DNA from: Bradyrhizobium embrapense
GTDB taxonomy: Bacteria; Pseudomonadota; Alphaproteobacteria; Rhizobiales; Xanthobacteraceae
Direction of reading: 5' to 3'
DNA length: 64,000 nt
Assembly: GCF_001189235.2 (NCBI RefSeq)
Contig: NZ_LFIP02000001.1
Span: 1,477,450 to 1,541,449 of the forward strand
The notes under the pieces were generated by a model. The model ran no database searches, had not been told where the DNA came from, and saw only the letters and a program-made list of their open reading frames with translations. Position numbers and translations under genes: made by a program. Below, one piece after another: positions 45,217 through 53,822 of this stretch. Within the stretch, counting starts at the first letter, position 1. Every line of letters starts with the position of its first letter.

Positions 45217-46068
45217 TTATCCCGCCGTCCGCTCGAACAGCTGCCGGATCAGCGTCGTGACACGCCCTTGCGGCGCCAGCATCTGGTTCATGATCGAGAA
45301 ATGATCGGCCCCCGCGATCTCCTCATAGGTCACCGGCAGGCCGTAGCGGGCGCGTTGGCCGGCGAAATCGGCGGTCTGCTTGCGCAGCAGCGGCAGCTCG
45401 GCGCTGCCGACCACCAGCGACAGCGGCTTTGCCGTGCCGCCTTGCTGCATGACAGGCGAATTGCGCCGTGAGCCGGCCTCGTCGAGCCTGAGCTTCTCGT
45501 TGAGGTAGGAATGCCGGATCGGCTCGAGGTCATAGATGCCCGAGATCGCCATGCCGGCCCGGACGTGGGCGTTCGACAACGCCATCGACGTCAGATGTCC
45601 GCCGGCCGACCAGCCCGACACCACGATGCCACCGGCCGCGGCGCCGAGTGCGGGCAACTGCCCGGCCAGAAAATCGATGCCGGCGTGAATCTCGGCGACG
45701 ATCTCGTCGAGCGTGGCATCCGGCGCCAGCGTGTAGCCGATCAGCGCGACATTGAGGCCATGCGCCATCGGTCCCTCGGCGAAGATCGTGAACACCTCCT
45801 TGGCGCGGGTCTGCCAGTAACCGCCATGAATAAACAACAACGTCGGCGCGCCGTCGCGGGCTTTGAGGAAATCGATCCGGTTGCGTTCACGCGGGCCGTA
45901 TCGGAGGTCGAGATGGTCGGGATGCTGCTGCCGCAGCGCCGCGGAGCGCTGCTCCCAGCCGGCGGCGATCTCGGCGCTACCCTTGACCGCAACGCCATTG
46001 TTCAAGCCGAGGTCCCGCTCCTGCTGACTCATCGCGCGCCAGTCCAGCGCCGAAAACAAACCTGCCAT
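45217..46068 (-). CDS. Alpha/beta hydrolase, kynurenine-formamidase-like
   Basis: 283-residue hydrolase with the oxyanion motif HGGYWQ and nucleophile elbow GWSAGGH, then a C-terminal His in GADHFS. The HGGxW form is typical of kynurenine formamidase-like enzymes and of related carboxylesterases. AAGGGGCAGGG immediately before the ATG fixes the start. Divergent (88 bp) from an amidase, so both may serve one amide-bearing substrate. The exact substrate is not determinable. Confidence 0.87.
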   Translation of the reverse strand: MAGLFSALDWRAMSQQERDLGLNNGVAVKGSAEIAAGWEQRSAALRQQHPDHLDLRYGPRERNRIDFLKARDGAPTLLFIHGGYWQTRAKEVFTIFAEGPMAHGLNVALIGYTLAPDATLDEIVAEIHAGIDFLAGQLPALGAAAGGIVVSGWSAGGHLTSMALSNAHVRAGMAISGIYDLEPIRHSYLNEKLRLDEAGSRRNSPVMQQGGTAKPLSLVVGSAELPLLRKQTADFAGQRARYGLPVTYEEIAGADHFSIMNQMLAPQGRVTTLIRQLFERTAG

Positions 46069-46156
46069 CCCTGCCCCTTCGGTTCTCGTCGCATTGCCAC
46101 GAGGCCAGAAAATGTTCTACAGCACCAGGAAACAGAAGACATAGGAGCAACGGTGC

Positions 46157-47581
46157 ATGGCTGATCAGGGCCTGGTGAAGGAAACGGCGTGTGCCGTCGT
46201 AGAGAAACTGAAAGCCGGCGACGTCACGCCGCTCGACCTGCTCGATGTGCTGGAGAAGCGCATCGCCGAGGTCGACGGCAAGGTCAATGCGCTGCCGACG
46301 CTCTGCTTCGACCGTGCCCGCAGCCATGCCAAGGCCTTGATGCAGAAACCGGTCGGCGAGCGCGGCCTGCTCGCGGGCCTTCCGGTCCCGATCAAGGACC
46401 TCACCGCCGTCTCCGGCGTGCTGACCACACTGGGCTCGCCGATCTTCAAGGACAATGTCCCCACGAAATCCGACATCCTGGTCGAGCGTCTCGAACAAAA
46501 CGGCGGCGTGATCTACGCCAAGTCGAACACGCCGGAATTCGGCGCCGGCGCCAACACCTTCAACGAGGTGTTCGGCCCGACCCGCAATCCCTGGGACACG
46601 TCGCGCTCGGCCGCCGGCTCCTCCGGCGGCGCCGCGGCGGCGCTCGCCAGCGGCACGGCGTGGCTCGCCCACGGCTCCGACATGGGCGGCAGCTTGCGCA
46701 ACCCGGCGAGCTTCTGCGGCGTCGTCGGCCTCCGGCCGTCGATCGGCCGGGTCGCGCAAACGCCGAAATTCGGTGTCGACCGCACCCTCGGCCAGCAGGG
46801 ACCGATGGCGCGCAATGTCGAGGACCTCGCGCTGCTGCTCGACGCGATGAGCGGCGAGCATGCGGCCGACCCGCTGTCGCTGCCGGTGCTGCCGACCTCG
46901 TTCCTGTCTGCTGCGCGTTCGGGCAGCAAGCCGAAACGCATCGCCTACTCACCCGATCTCGGCATCACGCCGGTTGATCCCGAGGTCAAAGCGGTGACCC
47001 GCAAGGCCGCGGAACGTTTCGCGGAGGCCGGCGCGATCGTCGAGGAGGCGCATCCCGATTTCCGCGAGGCCCATGAATGCTTCCATGTGCTGCGCGCATT
47101 CGACTTCGCGATCAGCAAGGCCGAATTGCTGCGCACCAAGCGCGATCTCTTGAAGCCCGAAGTGATCTGGAACATCGAGGAAGGGCTGAAGCTCAGCGTC
47201 GAAAAGCTGGAGCGCGCCGAGGCGCAGCGTGTGGCGATCACCGCGCGTGCGCTCGAGTTCTTCGAAAAATACGACCTGCTGCTGGCGCCCGCGACCATCG
47301 TGCCGCCGTTCCCGGTCGAGAACCGCTACGTCGCCGAATGCGACGGCAAGAAGTTCGACAATTACGTCGAATGGCTCGGCATCGTCTATGCGATCACGCT
47401 GGCCTGTTGCCCGGCGCTGTCGCTGCCTTGCGGCTTCACCGCATCGGGCCTTCCGGTCGGCCTGCAGATGATCGCCAAGCCGCGTGCCGAGGCGCAGCTT
47501 CTGGCCGGCGCGAAAGTGCTGGAGGACATTCTGGGCGTGCGCGGCACCACCCCGATCGATCCGCGCGCGCCGAAGGCATGA
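46157..47581 (+). CDS. Amidase (amidase-signature family)
   Basis: 474-residue hydrolase with the Ser-cisSer-Lys triad: Lys in LPVPIKDLTAVSG, the signature AAGSSGGAAAALASG, and GSDMGGSLRNPASFCGVVG with the nucleophilic Ser. Length and absence of GatA features favour a catabolic amidase over a tRNA amidotransferase subunit. AGGAG lies nine bases before the ATG. Its TGA stop falls inside a dispersed repeat (47577-47617). Confidence 0.92.
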   Translation: MADQGLVKETACAVVEKLKAGDVTPLDLLDVLEKRIAEVDGKVNALPTLCFDRARSHAKALMQKPVGERGLLAGLPVPIKDLTAVSGVLTTLGSPIFKDNVPTKSDILVERLEQNGGVIYAKSNTPEFGAGANTFNEVFGPTRNPWDTSRSAAGSSGGAAAALASGTAWLAHGSDMGGSLRNPASFCGVVGLRPSIGRVAQTPKFGVDRTLGQQGPMARNVEDLALLLDAMSGEHAADPLSLPVLPTSFLSAARSGSKPKRIAYSPDLGITPVDPEVKAVTRKAAERFAEAGAIVEEAHPDFREAHECFHVLRAFDFAISKAELLRTKRDLLKPEVIWNIEEGLKLSVEKLERAEAQRVAITARALEFFEKYDLLLAPATIVPPFPVENRYVAECDGKKFDNYVEWLGIVYAITLACCPALSLPCGFTASGLPVGLQMIAKPRAEAQLLAGAKVLEDILGVRGTTPIDPRAPKA

Positions 47582-47617
47582 TCCGGAAAAGTGCGGAGCG
47601 GGTTTCCGGAACGATCC
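47577..47617 (+). repeat. GCATGATCCGGAAAA repeat, copy 2, overlapping the amidase stop
   Basis: GCATGATCCGGAAAAGTGCG matches copy 1 at 23374, and the inverted half is diverged (TTTCCGGAACGATCCTGC). The TGA of GCATGATC is the amidase stop codon, so the repeat inserted into, or evolved at, the gene's end. Confidence 0.75.
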
Positions 47618-47642
47618 TGCCCCAGCAATAGGTTAAGGCGTC

Positions 47643-48275
47643 TTACGCCTTTTCTTCCGTCGCGTGCAGCGCGGCTGACAGCGCGAGCTTGGTCTGCTCG
47701 ACGATCTCGTCCATCAGCTCCTCGCGGCTGATCTGGCCGACCTCGCCGGTGAGCAGGCCCTGCTCGGCGAGCATCACGATGCCGTGCAGCCCGGCCCAGA
47801 TCTTCAGCGCCTGCCGTTCGCGCAACAGCCCGACCGCGGGCGCCTCGAACGACTCGATCAGCAGCGCCAGCGTTTCCATCGCCGCGACGTGCAGCTCGCT
47901 GCCGACCGGCGCGCAGGCCATGGTTCGGGATGCGAACATCAACCGGTAGATGCCGTGGCGCTCGAGCCCGAAGGCCAGCGCAGCCTGGGCAAAGCGCGAC
48001 AGTTTCGAGCCCTTGCCAGGCTCCGCGATTGCCTCGCGCATGATCACGTTGAACTGCCGGAATGCCTCCGCGGTCACCGCTTCCAGCAGCGCTTCGCGGT
48101 CGGCGAAATGCCGGTACGGCGCCGGCTGCGAGACGCCGAGCTGCTTGGCCAGCGCCTTGATGCTGATCGCTTCCGGGCCACCGAGCTCGACCTCGCGCAG
48201 CGCGGCCTGGATCAGCGCCTCCCGGAGGTCGCCATGATGATAGGTTTTGAACGACTTACGAACGATTTGTCCCAT
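47643..48275 (-). CDS. TetR/AcrR-family regulator with WHG-type C-terminal domain
   Basis: 210-residue repressor. HTH in the first 60 residues: HHGDLREALIQAALREVE, then ISIKALAKQLGVSQPAPYRHFADREALLEAV. The C-terminal ligand domain (IYRLMFASRTMAC, LKIWAGLHGIVMLAEQGLL) has the WxGLHG word of the WHG subgroup. An alternative start five codons upstream exists. Converges with the amidase; target genes are not evident, since no palindrome is clear upstream. Confidence 0.9.
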   Translation of the reverse strand: MGQIVRKSFKTYHHGDLREALIQAALREVELGGPEAISIKALAKQLGVSQPAPYRHFADREALLEAVTAEAFRQFNVIMREAIAEPGKGSKLSRFAQAALAFGLERHGIYRLMFASRTMACAPVGSELHVAAMETLALLIESFEAPAVGLLRERQALKIWAGLHGIVMLAEQGLLTGEVGQISREELMDEIVEQTKLALSAALHATEEKA

Positions 48276-48507
48276 CCAGATGCTGATCACCCGTCGGCCA
48301 AGCTATAGCGGATACGCCACAATAGCGACATCGGGCGTTCAGGTCACTTCCATCCGCGGACGAGACGTCCATTGGCAATTAACCGTAAAACCGGCCAGCG
48401 CGTCCATTAGAAAGTCTATCAAGATCGCCGGTGGACTCTGACTTGCTTAACGGGTTCCCTGCCCGGGGCCGAGGGCGCGGGGCAGCGCGCTCGCTACGCC
48501 AACGTCG

Positions 48508-49266
48508 TCAAGCGTTGGCGCCGCCATCGACGGTGAGACCGGCGCCATTGATCGAGCCCGCTTCGGGACCGGCGACAAACGCGACCAGGGCAGCGACGTC
48601 ATCGGCCTTGCCGTAGCGCTTGATCGCCATGCGCGCGCGTTGCGCCTCGGCCTGCTCGCCATCGGCAGGGTTCATGTCGGTGTTGGTGGAGCCGGGATGG
48701 ACGATATTGACCGTGATGCCGCGGCCGCCGAGGTCGCGGGCCAAGCCCTGGGTCCAGGCAATCAACGCCGACTTGCTCATCGAATAGAGGCTCATGCCGG
48801 CGTCGGGCACCCGGCTGGCGAGGTTGCTGCCGATGTTGATGATGCGGCCACCCTCGCCCATATGGGCGACCGCGGCCTGCGAGGCGACCACCACCGCCCG
48901 CACGTTCACGGCCAGCGTGGCGTCGATTTCCTCCAACGTGACGGCATCGATCGGACCGCCGCCGCGGAAGATGCCGGCATTGTTGACCAGGATGTCGAGA
49001 CCGCCGAACGCCTTGGCGGCCGCGTTCACCGCGCCGCGCACGGCGCTGGCGTCCGCGCTATCGGCCTGTAGCGCAAGCGCGCGGCGGCCCTGTTTCCTGA
49101 TCTCGACTCCGATGGCTTCGGCGCGCTCGGCCGAGCGTTCATAAGTGATCGCGACGTCGGCGCCTTCGGCGGCGAGACGTTTGGCGATGGCTGCGCCGAT
49201 GCCGCGGCTGCCGCCGGTGACGAGGGCGCGCTTTCCTTGCAGGGACAGGGTCATGTTGGGGCTCAT
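48508..49266 (-). CDS. SDR family oxidoreductase, divergent from TetR
   Basis: 252-residue classical SDR: VTGGSRGIGAAIAKRL, NNAGIFRGG, INIGSNLASR (Ser) and YSMSKSALIAWTQ (Tyr-x3-Lys). The TetR gene at 49358 is divergent, a very common repressor-SDR arrangement in which the SDR is the target. Start could be ATG 49266 or 49254. Confidence 0.9.
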   Translation of the reverse strand: MSPNMTLSLQGKRALVTGGSRGIGAAIAKRLAAEGADVAITYERSAERAEAIGVEIRKQGRRALALQADSADASAVRGAVNAAAKAFGGLDILVNNAGIFRGGGPIDAVTLEEIDATLAVNVRAVVVASQAAVAHMGEGGRIINIGSNLASRVPDAGMSLYSMSKSALIAWTQGLARDLGGRGITVNIVHPGSTNTDMNPADGEQAEAQRARMAIKRYGKADDVAALVAFVAGPEAGSINGAGLTVDGGANA

Positions 49267-49276
49267 TCGTTGGGGG

Positions 49277-49290
49277 TTACATATCTGTAA
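49277..49290. promoter_or_regulatory. TetR operator candidate TTACA-N4-TGTAA
   Basis: Perfect 5-bp arms in the 91-base divergent gap. Around it the words CGACCGACACAGAA (49291-49304) and GATCGACACAGAA (49346-49358) form a direct repeat 55 bases apart, the second running into the TetR start codon. Either could be the repressor site. Confidence 0.5.
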
Positions 49291-49357
49291 CGACCGACAC
49301 AGAATTAGAAAGCTTGCGCCGAGGCGTCAAGTGAATTATTTAGTGATCGACACAGAA

Positions 49358-49990
49358 ATGGACCGACCGATGGCTGAGCGTGGCCGCCCGAGGAATTTCG
49401 ACAAGGACGCCGCTTTGGCGCGCGCGATGGAGGTGTTCTGGCTGAGGGGTTATGAGGGCGCCTCAATGGCCGACCTCACCTCGGCGATGGGCATTGCCTC
49501 GCCCAGCCTGTATGCGGCCTTCGGCAGCAAGGAGGACCTGTTCCGCAAGGCGCTCGACTATTACGTGGCGAGCGAAGGTGGACTGATCTGGGGTGCCGTG
49601 ACCAAGACGCACACTGCCTATCAGGCGGTGGAAACCTTCCTGATGCAGACCGCGCGCGTCTTCACCCGCCGCTCACGCCCGCCCGGTTGCCTTGTGGTCT
49701 TATCGGCGCTGCATCCGAACGAACATTCCGAGACCGTGCGGCGCGAACTCGTGCAGCGGCGCGCGCAGGCGGTGACGGAGCTGCGCGAACGTCTGCGCCA
49801 GGGCGTCGAGCGCGGCGAGGTCTCACCCGCGGCCGACCTTGACGCGATCGCCCAATATTACATCACGGTGCAGCAGGGCATGTCGATCCAGGCGCGCGAC
49901 GGCGCCAGCCGCAAGCAGCTCGAGCAGATCGCAGCCGCCGCCCTCGCCGCCTGGGGCCCGCTCACTGCACCAACGGCGCGCACGCATTAG
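49358..49990 (+). CDS. TetR/AcrR-family transcriptional regulator
   Basis: 210-residue repressor starting MDRPMAERGRPRNFDKD, with HTH segment ASMADLTSAMGIASPSLYAAFGSKEDLFRKAL and a TetR_C ligand domain. An in-frame start four codons later (49370) is also possible. The longer open frame upstream crosses the divergent SDR promoter and is rejected. Presumed repressor of the SDR and itself. Confidence 0.92.
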   Translation: MDRPMAERGRPRNFDKDAALARAMEVFWLRGYEGASMADLTSAMGIASPSLYAAFGSKEDLFRKALDYYVASEGGLIWGAVTKTHTAYQAVETFLMQTARVFTRRSRPPGCLVVLSALHPNEHSETVRRELVQRRAQAVTELRERLRQGVERGEVSPAADLDAIAQYYITVQQGMSIQARDGASRKQLEQIAAAALAAWGPLTAPTARTH

Positions 49991-50218
49991 GGGCCGCCTC
50001 CCCGGGGCGTGCGGCCATCATGTCGCGCGGCCGTCGCAGAACACCCGTCCCGCACCCCGAATTTTCGCTTGACGCGCACACCAGTCGATAATGTAATATG
50101 CTATAACTTAGTGAGCTGGTTGTTGACCGGCCGCCCAAGCAAGCTGGAACTTGCATAAACCAAAATGAGGAACCCGGCGCGCCCCACCTGTGCGCCAGAG
50201 CCGAGGGAGAGTGCTTGC

Positions 50219-50425
50219 ATGTCCAAGCTCAGAATCCGCGTCGACCAGGACAAATGCCAGGGTCACGCCCGCTGCAAATCGCTCGCCCCCGAACTGTTCG
50301 AGCTCGACGAATACGGCAACGCTCATGAAGTCGGCGACGGCACCGTTCCGGCCGGGCTCGAGGACAAGGCCTGGCTCGCGCAGACCAACTGCCCGGAAAT
50401 CGCGATCGAAGTCACCGAGGAATAG
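50219..50425 (+). CDS. [3Fe-4S]-type ferredoxin for the adjacent P450
   Basis: 68-residue small ferredoxin. Cluster ligands Cys13, Cys19 and Cys58 in KCQGHARCK and NCPEIAI follow the pattern C-x2-H-x2-C-xn-CP. His16 occupies the position that is Cys in a [4Fe-4S] ferredoxin, which is known among P450-linked ferredoxins. GAGGGAG precedes the ATG. It lies 74 bases before the P450 and should be its electron donor; no ferredoxin reductase is in the window. Confidence 0.93.
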   Translation: MSKLRIRVDQDKCQGHARCKSLAPELFELDEYGNAHEVGDGTVPAGLEDKAWLAQTNCPEIAIEVTEE

Positions 50426-50499
50426 CCGCCAGCGGGGATGGCCGCGTGGCCTCCCGTTGAGCCGGCCAGCATTTGATCGAACGAGAAGGAAACGAGCCG

Positions 50500-51726
50500 A
50501 TGTCCGATTCCCCGTCCGCAAGCTATCTGCCCGAACATCCCCCGGTCACCGACTGGGTCCATGATTTCGACCATACCGATCCGGTCTGGACCGACGACCC
50601 GTTCCCGATCTGGGAGACGTTGCGCGCGGCCTCGCCTGTCGTGCACACCGAGCGCTTCCTCGGCTGCTACATGCCGACCACCTATCAGGCGGTGAAGGAG
50701 ATCGCCTACGACACCGAGCATTTCTCCTCGCGCCGCGTCATCGTGCGCGACGTCCGGCCCGAGATCTCCGCCCGCGCGCCGCCGATCACCTCCGATCCGC
50801 CGGAGCACAAGCCCGCCAAACAGGTGCTGCTGCCGCCGTTCACGCCGGACGCGATGAAGCGGCTGGAGCCGCGGGTGCGCGCGATCTGCAACGAGCTGAT
50901 CGACGAGTTCATCGCCGACGGACAGTGCGACGCCGCGGCCCGCTACACCAAGCACATCCCGGTGCGCGCCATCGCCCATATGCTAGGAATCCCCGAGAAG
51001 GACGGCGACCTCTTCATCAAGTGGATCCACCAGATCCTCGAGCTCGGCATCAAGGACGAGAACGAGATGATGAGCGGCGTGCGCGAGATGACCGGCTACT
51101 TCATGGCCCATCTCGAGCAGCGCAAGCTCGAGCCTGGCGACGATCTGATCTCGCAGCTGTTGCGGGCCAAGGGCCCCGGAGGCCAGCCGCTGACCGACGA
51201 GCACGTGCTCGGCTCGTTGCGGCTGCTCCTGATCGCCGGGATCGACACCACCTGGAGCGCGATCGGCTCCTCGCTCTGGCACCTCGCCAGGACGCCCGCC
51301 GACCGCGAGCGCCTGGTCGCGGAGCCGGCGCTGATCCCGACCGCGATCGAGGAATTCCTGCGCGCTTATTCCCCGGTGACGATGGCGCGCGAGGTGATGA
51401 AGGAAACCACGATCTCCGGCTGCCCGGTCAAGCCCGGCAACATGGTGCTGCTGTCGTTCCCCGCGGCCAATCGCGACCCTGCGATGTTCCCCGATGCGGA
51501 CAAGGTGGTGATCGACCGCAAGGAGAACCGCCACGCCGCCTTCGGCCTCGGCATCCACCGCTGCGTCGGTTCCAACCTGGCGCGGATGGAGATGCAGGTG
51601 GCGATCGAGGAATGGCTGAAGCGGATTCCGGATTTCCGCCTCGACCCGGCCGGCAAGGTCACCTGGTCCGAAGGCACGGTGCGCGGCCCGCGTCAACTGC
51701 CCGTTCTGTTCGGCAAGAACGCCTGA
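50500..51726 (+). CDS. Cytochrome P450
   Basis: 408-residue soluble bacterial P450. I-helix oxygen-activation motif IAGIDTTWSAIG, K-helix EEFLRAYSP (ExxR is partly altered: E-x-x-R reads EFLR), and heme loop AFGLGIHRCVGSNLAR with Cys355. It would hydroxylate a small hydrophobic or aromatic-acid substrate using the upstream ferredoxin. ATG 50500 follows GAGAAGGAAACG; nine upstream in-frame codons are disregarded. The subfamily cannot be assigned by eye. Confidence 0.94.
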   Translation: MSDSPSASYLPEHPPVTDWVHDFDHTDPVWTDDPFPIWETLRAASPVVHTERFLGCYMPTTYQAVKEIAYDTEHFSSRRVIVRDVRPEISARAPPITSDPPEHKPAKQVLLPPFTPDAMKRLEPRVRAICNELIDEFIADGQCDAAARYTKHIPVRAIAHMLGIPEKDGDLFIKWIHQILELGIKDENEMMSGVREMTGYFMAHLEQRKLEPGDDLISQLLRAKGPGGQPLTDEHVLGSLRLLLIAGIDTTWSAIGSSLWHLARTPADRERLVAEPALIPTAIEEFLRAYSPVTMAREVMKETTISGCPVKPGNMVLLSFPAANRDPAMFPDADKVVIDRKENRHAAFGLGIHRCVGSNLARMEMQVAIEEWLKRIPDFRLDPAGKVTWSEGTVRGPRQLPVLFGKNA

Positions 51727-51811
51727 AGGACCAGGACAGCAGTTACATCGCACCACGCAAATGAGCTAGGTTGCCCCGGAATCGCGCCAGAGAATCCGGG
51801 GAGGCCTGCCA

Positions 51812-53134
51812 ATGTCCGAACAAACCGCTCAATCCGCGAGCGATCATCTCGACATCCATGACGTCGAGCGGCGGGTCAAGGCGATCTTCATCGGTTCGGT
51901 CGGCAATCTCGTCGAATGGTACGATTTCTACGCCTACACCGCTTTCGCACTGTATTTCGCGCCGGCGTTCTTCCCGCACAGCGATCCGGTGGTGCAGCAG
52001 CTCAATGCTGCCGTGCTGTTCGCCGCCACCTTCCTGATGCGACCGCTCGGCGGCTGGCTGTTCGGCTTCATCGCCGACCGCTACGGCCGGCGGCTGTCGC
52101 TGACGCTCTCGGTGGTCTGCATGTGCTTCGGCTCGCTGATCATCGCGGTGACGCCGACCTATGCCACCATCGGCATTGCCGCACCCGCGATCCTGGCGCT
52201 CGCCCGCATCATCGAGGGGCTCAGCCTCGGCGGCGAATACGGCGCCAGCGCCACCTATCTCAGCGAGGTCGCCGATCCCAAGCATCGTGGCTTCTATTCC
52301 AGCTTCCAATACGTCACCCTGATCGGCGGCCAGCTCACCGCGATCATCGTGCTGCTGTTGCTGCAGAAGGTGTTCCTGACCCCGGACGAGCTGAAGGCCT
52401 GGGGCTGGCGGATTCCGTTCGTGATCGGCGCCCTGCTCGCGATCTTCGCGGCGGTGATGCGGCGCGGCCTGCACGAGACCGAGGCGTTCGAGGAGGCCAA
52501 GAAGGTCTCCAAGCCGACCGGCTCGATCGTCGGCCTGTTGAACTATCCGCGCGAATTGCTGCTGGTGGTCGGCCTCACCGCCGGCGGCACCGCGGCGTTC
52601 TACACCTTCACCACCTACATGCAGACCTTCGTCAAGCTGTCGGTCGGCCTCACCGAGGACCAGACCACCTTCGTGATCTTCGGCTCGCTGATCTTCGCGA
52701 CCATCCTGCAACCGATCTATGGCGGGCTCTCCGACAAGATCGGCCGCAAGCCGCTCTTGATCTTCTTCGGCGTCGCCGGCACGCTGGCGACGATCCCGAT
52801 CCTGACCGCGCTGAAGGAGACCAAGTCGCCCTTCATCGCGTTCCTGCTGATCTGCTGCGCCTGGATCTTCGTCGCCGGCTACACCTCGATCAATGCGATC
52901 GTGAAGGCCGAGCTGTTCCCGACCAACGTCCGCGCGCTCGGCGTCGGCCTGCCCTACGCCATCACGGTATCGATCTTCGGCGGTACCGCGCCCGCAGTCG
53001 CACTCTATTTCAAGAGCATCGGGCATGAGGACTGGTTCTACTATTATCTCAGCGGCATGATCTTCCTGTCGCTCTTGATCTACTCGACCATGCGCGACAC
53101 CAAGCACGACTCCGCGATGCATCGCCACGAATGA
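51812..53134 (+). CDS. MFS metabolite:H+ symporter (KgtP/ProP-like)
   Basis: 440-residue, 12-TM transporter. It has the family hallmarks GNLVEWYDFYAYTAFALYF in TM1, the loop motif FIADRYGRRLSL and the repeated GLSDKIGRKPLL. This subgroup takes up alpha-ketoglutarate, citrate, shikimate, dicarboxylates or osmolytes with protons. GGGGAGG lies seven bases before the ATG. It may import the substrate of the P450 or of the tartrate/acid-sugar enzymes; that link is inference. Confidence 0.92.
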   Translation: MSEQTAQSASDHLDIHDVERRVKAIFIGSVGNLVEWYDFYAYTAFALYFAPAFFPHSDPVVQQLNAAVLFAATFLMRPLGGWLFGFIADRYGRRLSLTLSVVCMCFGSLIIAVTPTYATIGIAAPAILALARIIEGLSLGGEYGASATYLSEVADPKHRGFYSSFQYVTLIGGQLTAIIVLLLLQKVFLTPDELKAWGWRIPFVIGALLAIFAAVMRRGLHETEAFEEAKKVSKPTGSIVGLLNYPRELLLVVGLTAGGTAAFYTFTTYMQTFVKLSVGLTEDQTTFVIFGSLIFATILQPIYGGLSDKIGRKPLLIFFGVAGTLATIPILTALKETKSPFIAFLLICCAWIFVAGYTSINAIVKAELFPTNVRALGVGLPYAITVSIFGGTAPAVALYFKSIGHEDWFYYYLSGMIFLSLLIYSTMRDTKHDSAMHRHE

Positions 53135-53146
53135 CGGCATGACGCC

Positions 53147-53809
53147 ATGACCGACGATCACGAACCGCCCGAAAGCAAGCTGACGCGCAGCAAGCAGCGC
53201 TGGGCGCGCGAGGGCAAATTCCTCACCGGCAAGGTCACAAGGCCGGAGGAGCAGCGCCTGCCGCCGGGCCAGCATCTGACGGCGGACTGGCCGGTGCTCG
53301 ATCTCGGGCTGCTGCCGAACGTGACACGGGAGCGCTGGCGGCTCGACGTCTACGGCGCGGTCGAGCAGACGATCTACTGGGACTGGCCGCAATTCTTGGC
53401 GCAGCCGCAGACGCAGTTCGTCTCCGACATCCACTGCGTCACCACCTGGTCGCGCTACGACAATCAGTGGGAGGGGCTTGCGACGCGCGACCTGCTCGCC
53501 GCCTGCCAGCCGCGTGAGGACGCGCGCTTCGTCGTGCTGCATTCGTATGACGGCTACACGACAAACCTCGCGCTCGAGGATTTCGCCGCCGAGGACGCGC
53601 TGCTTGCCCATAGCTGGTCGGGCCAGCCGCTGGAGCGGGAGCATGGCGGCCCGGTGCGGCTGGTGGTGCCGCATCTGTATTTCTGGAAGAGCGCCAAATG
53701 GCTGCAGCGCATCGAATTCCTCACCGAAGATGCGCCGGGCTTCTGGGAGGTGCGCGGCTATCACAATCGCGGTGATCCCTGGGCCGAACAGCGCTATTCT
53801 GGCGACTGA
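53147..53809 (+). CDS. Sulfite-oxidase-like molybdopterin oxidoreductase (no export signal)
   Basis: 220-residue protein with the sulfite oxidase/MsrP molybdopterin fold. The Mo-ligating Cys97 is in SDIHCVTTWSRYD; RLVVPHLYFWKSAKW and YHNRGDPWAEQRY are family segments. The N-terminus (MTDDHEPPESKLTRSKQRW) has no Tat signal, so unlike MsrP it should stay in the cytosol. No heme partner is adjacent. Starts 12 bases after the MFS stop and ends 13 bases before the hydrolase-OsmC gene, so an operon is likely. Confidence 0.88.
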   Translation: MTDDHEPPESKLTRSKQRWAREGKFLTGKVTRPEEQRLPPGQHLTADWPVLDLGLLPNVTRERWRLDVYGAVEQTIYWDWPQFLAQPQTQFVSDIHCVTTWSRYDNQWEGLATRDLLAACQPREDARFVVLHSYDGYTTNLALEDFAAEDALLAHSWSGQPLEREHGGPVRLVVPHLYFWKSAKWLQRIEFLTEDAPGFWEVRGYHNRGDPWAEQRYSGD

Positions 53810-53822
53810 CAACACCCCACCG

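Noticed and set aside
50069..50107. Sigma-70-like promoter (TTGACG ... TAATAT) upstream of the ferredoxin
   Set aside because: The AT-rich segment is suggestive, but the spacer would be 19 bases and other pairings are equally good, so no promoter is called.
51743..53815. Long open frame (690 codons) opposite the MFS and molybdoenzyme genes
   Set aside because: Covers two convincing genes on the other strand and has shadow composition.
53478..53822. Upstream extension of the hydrolase-OsmC gene
   Set aside because: Runs inside the sulfite-oxidase-like gene in another frame and has no hydrolase features before residue 1 of the chosen start.
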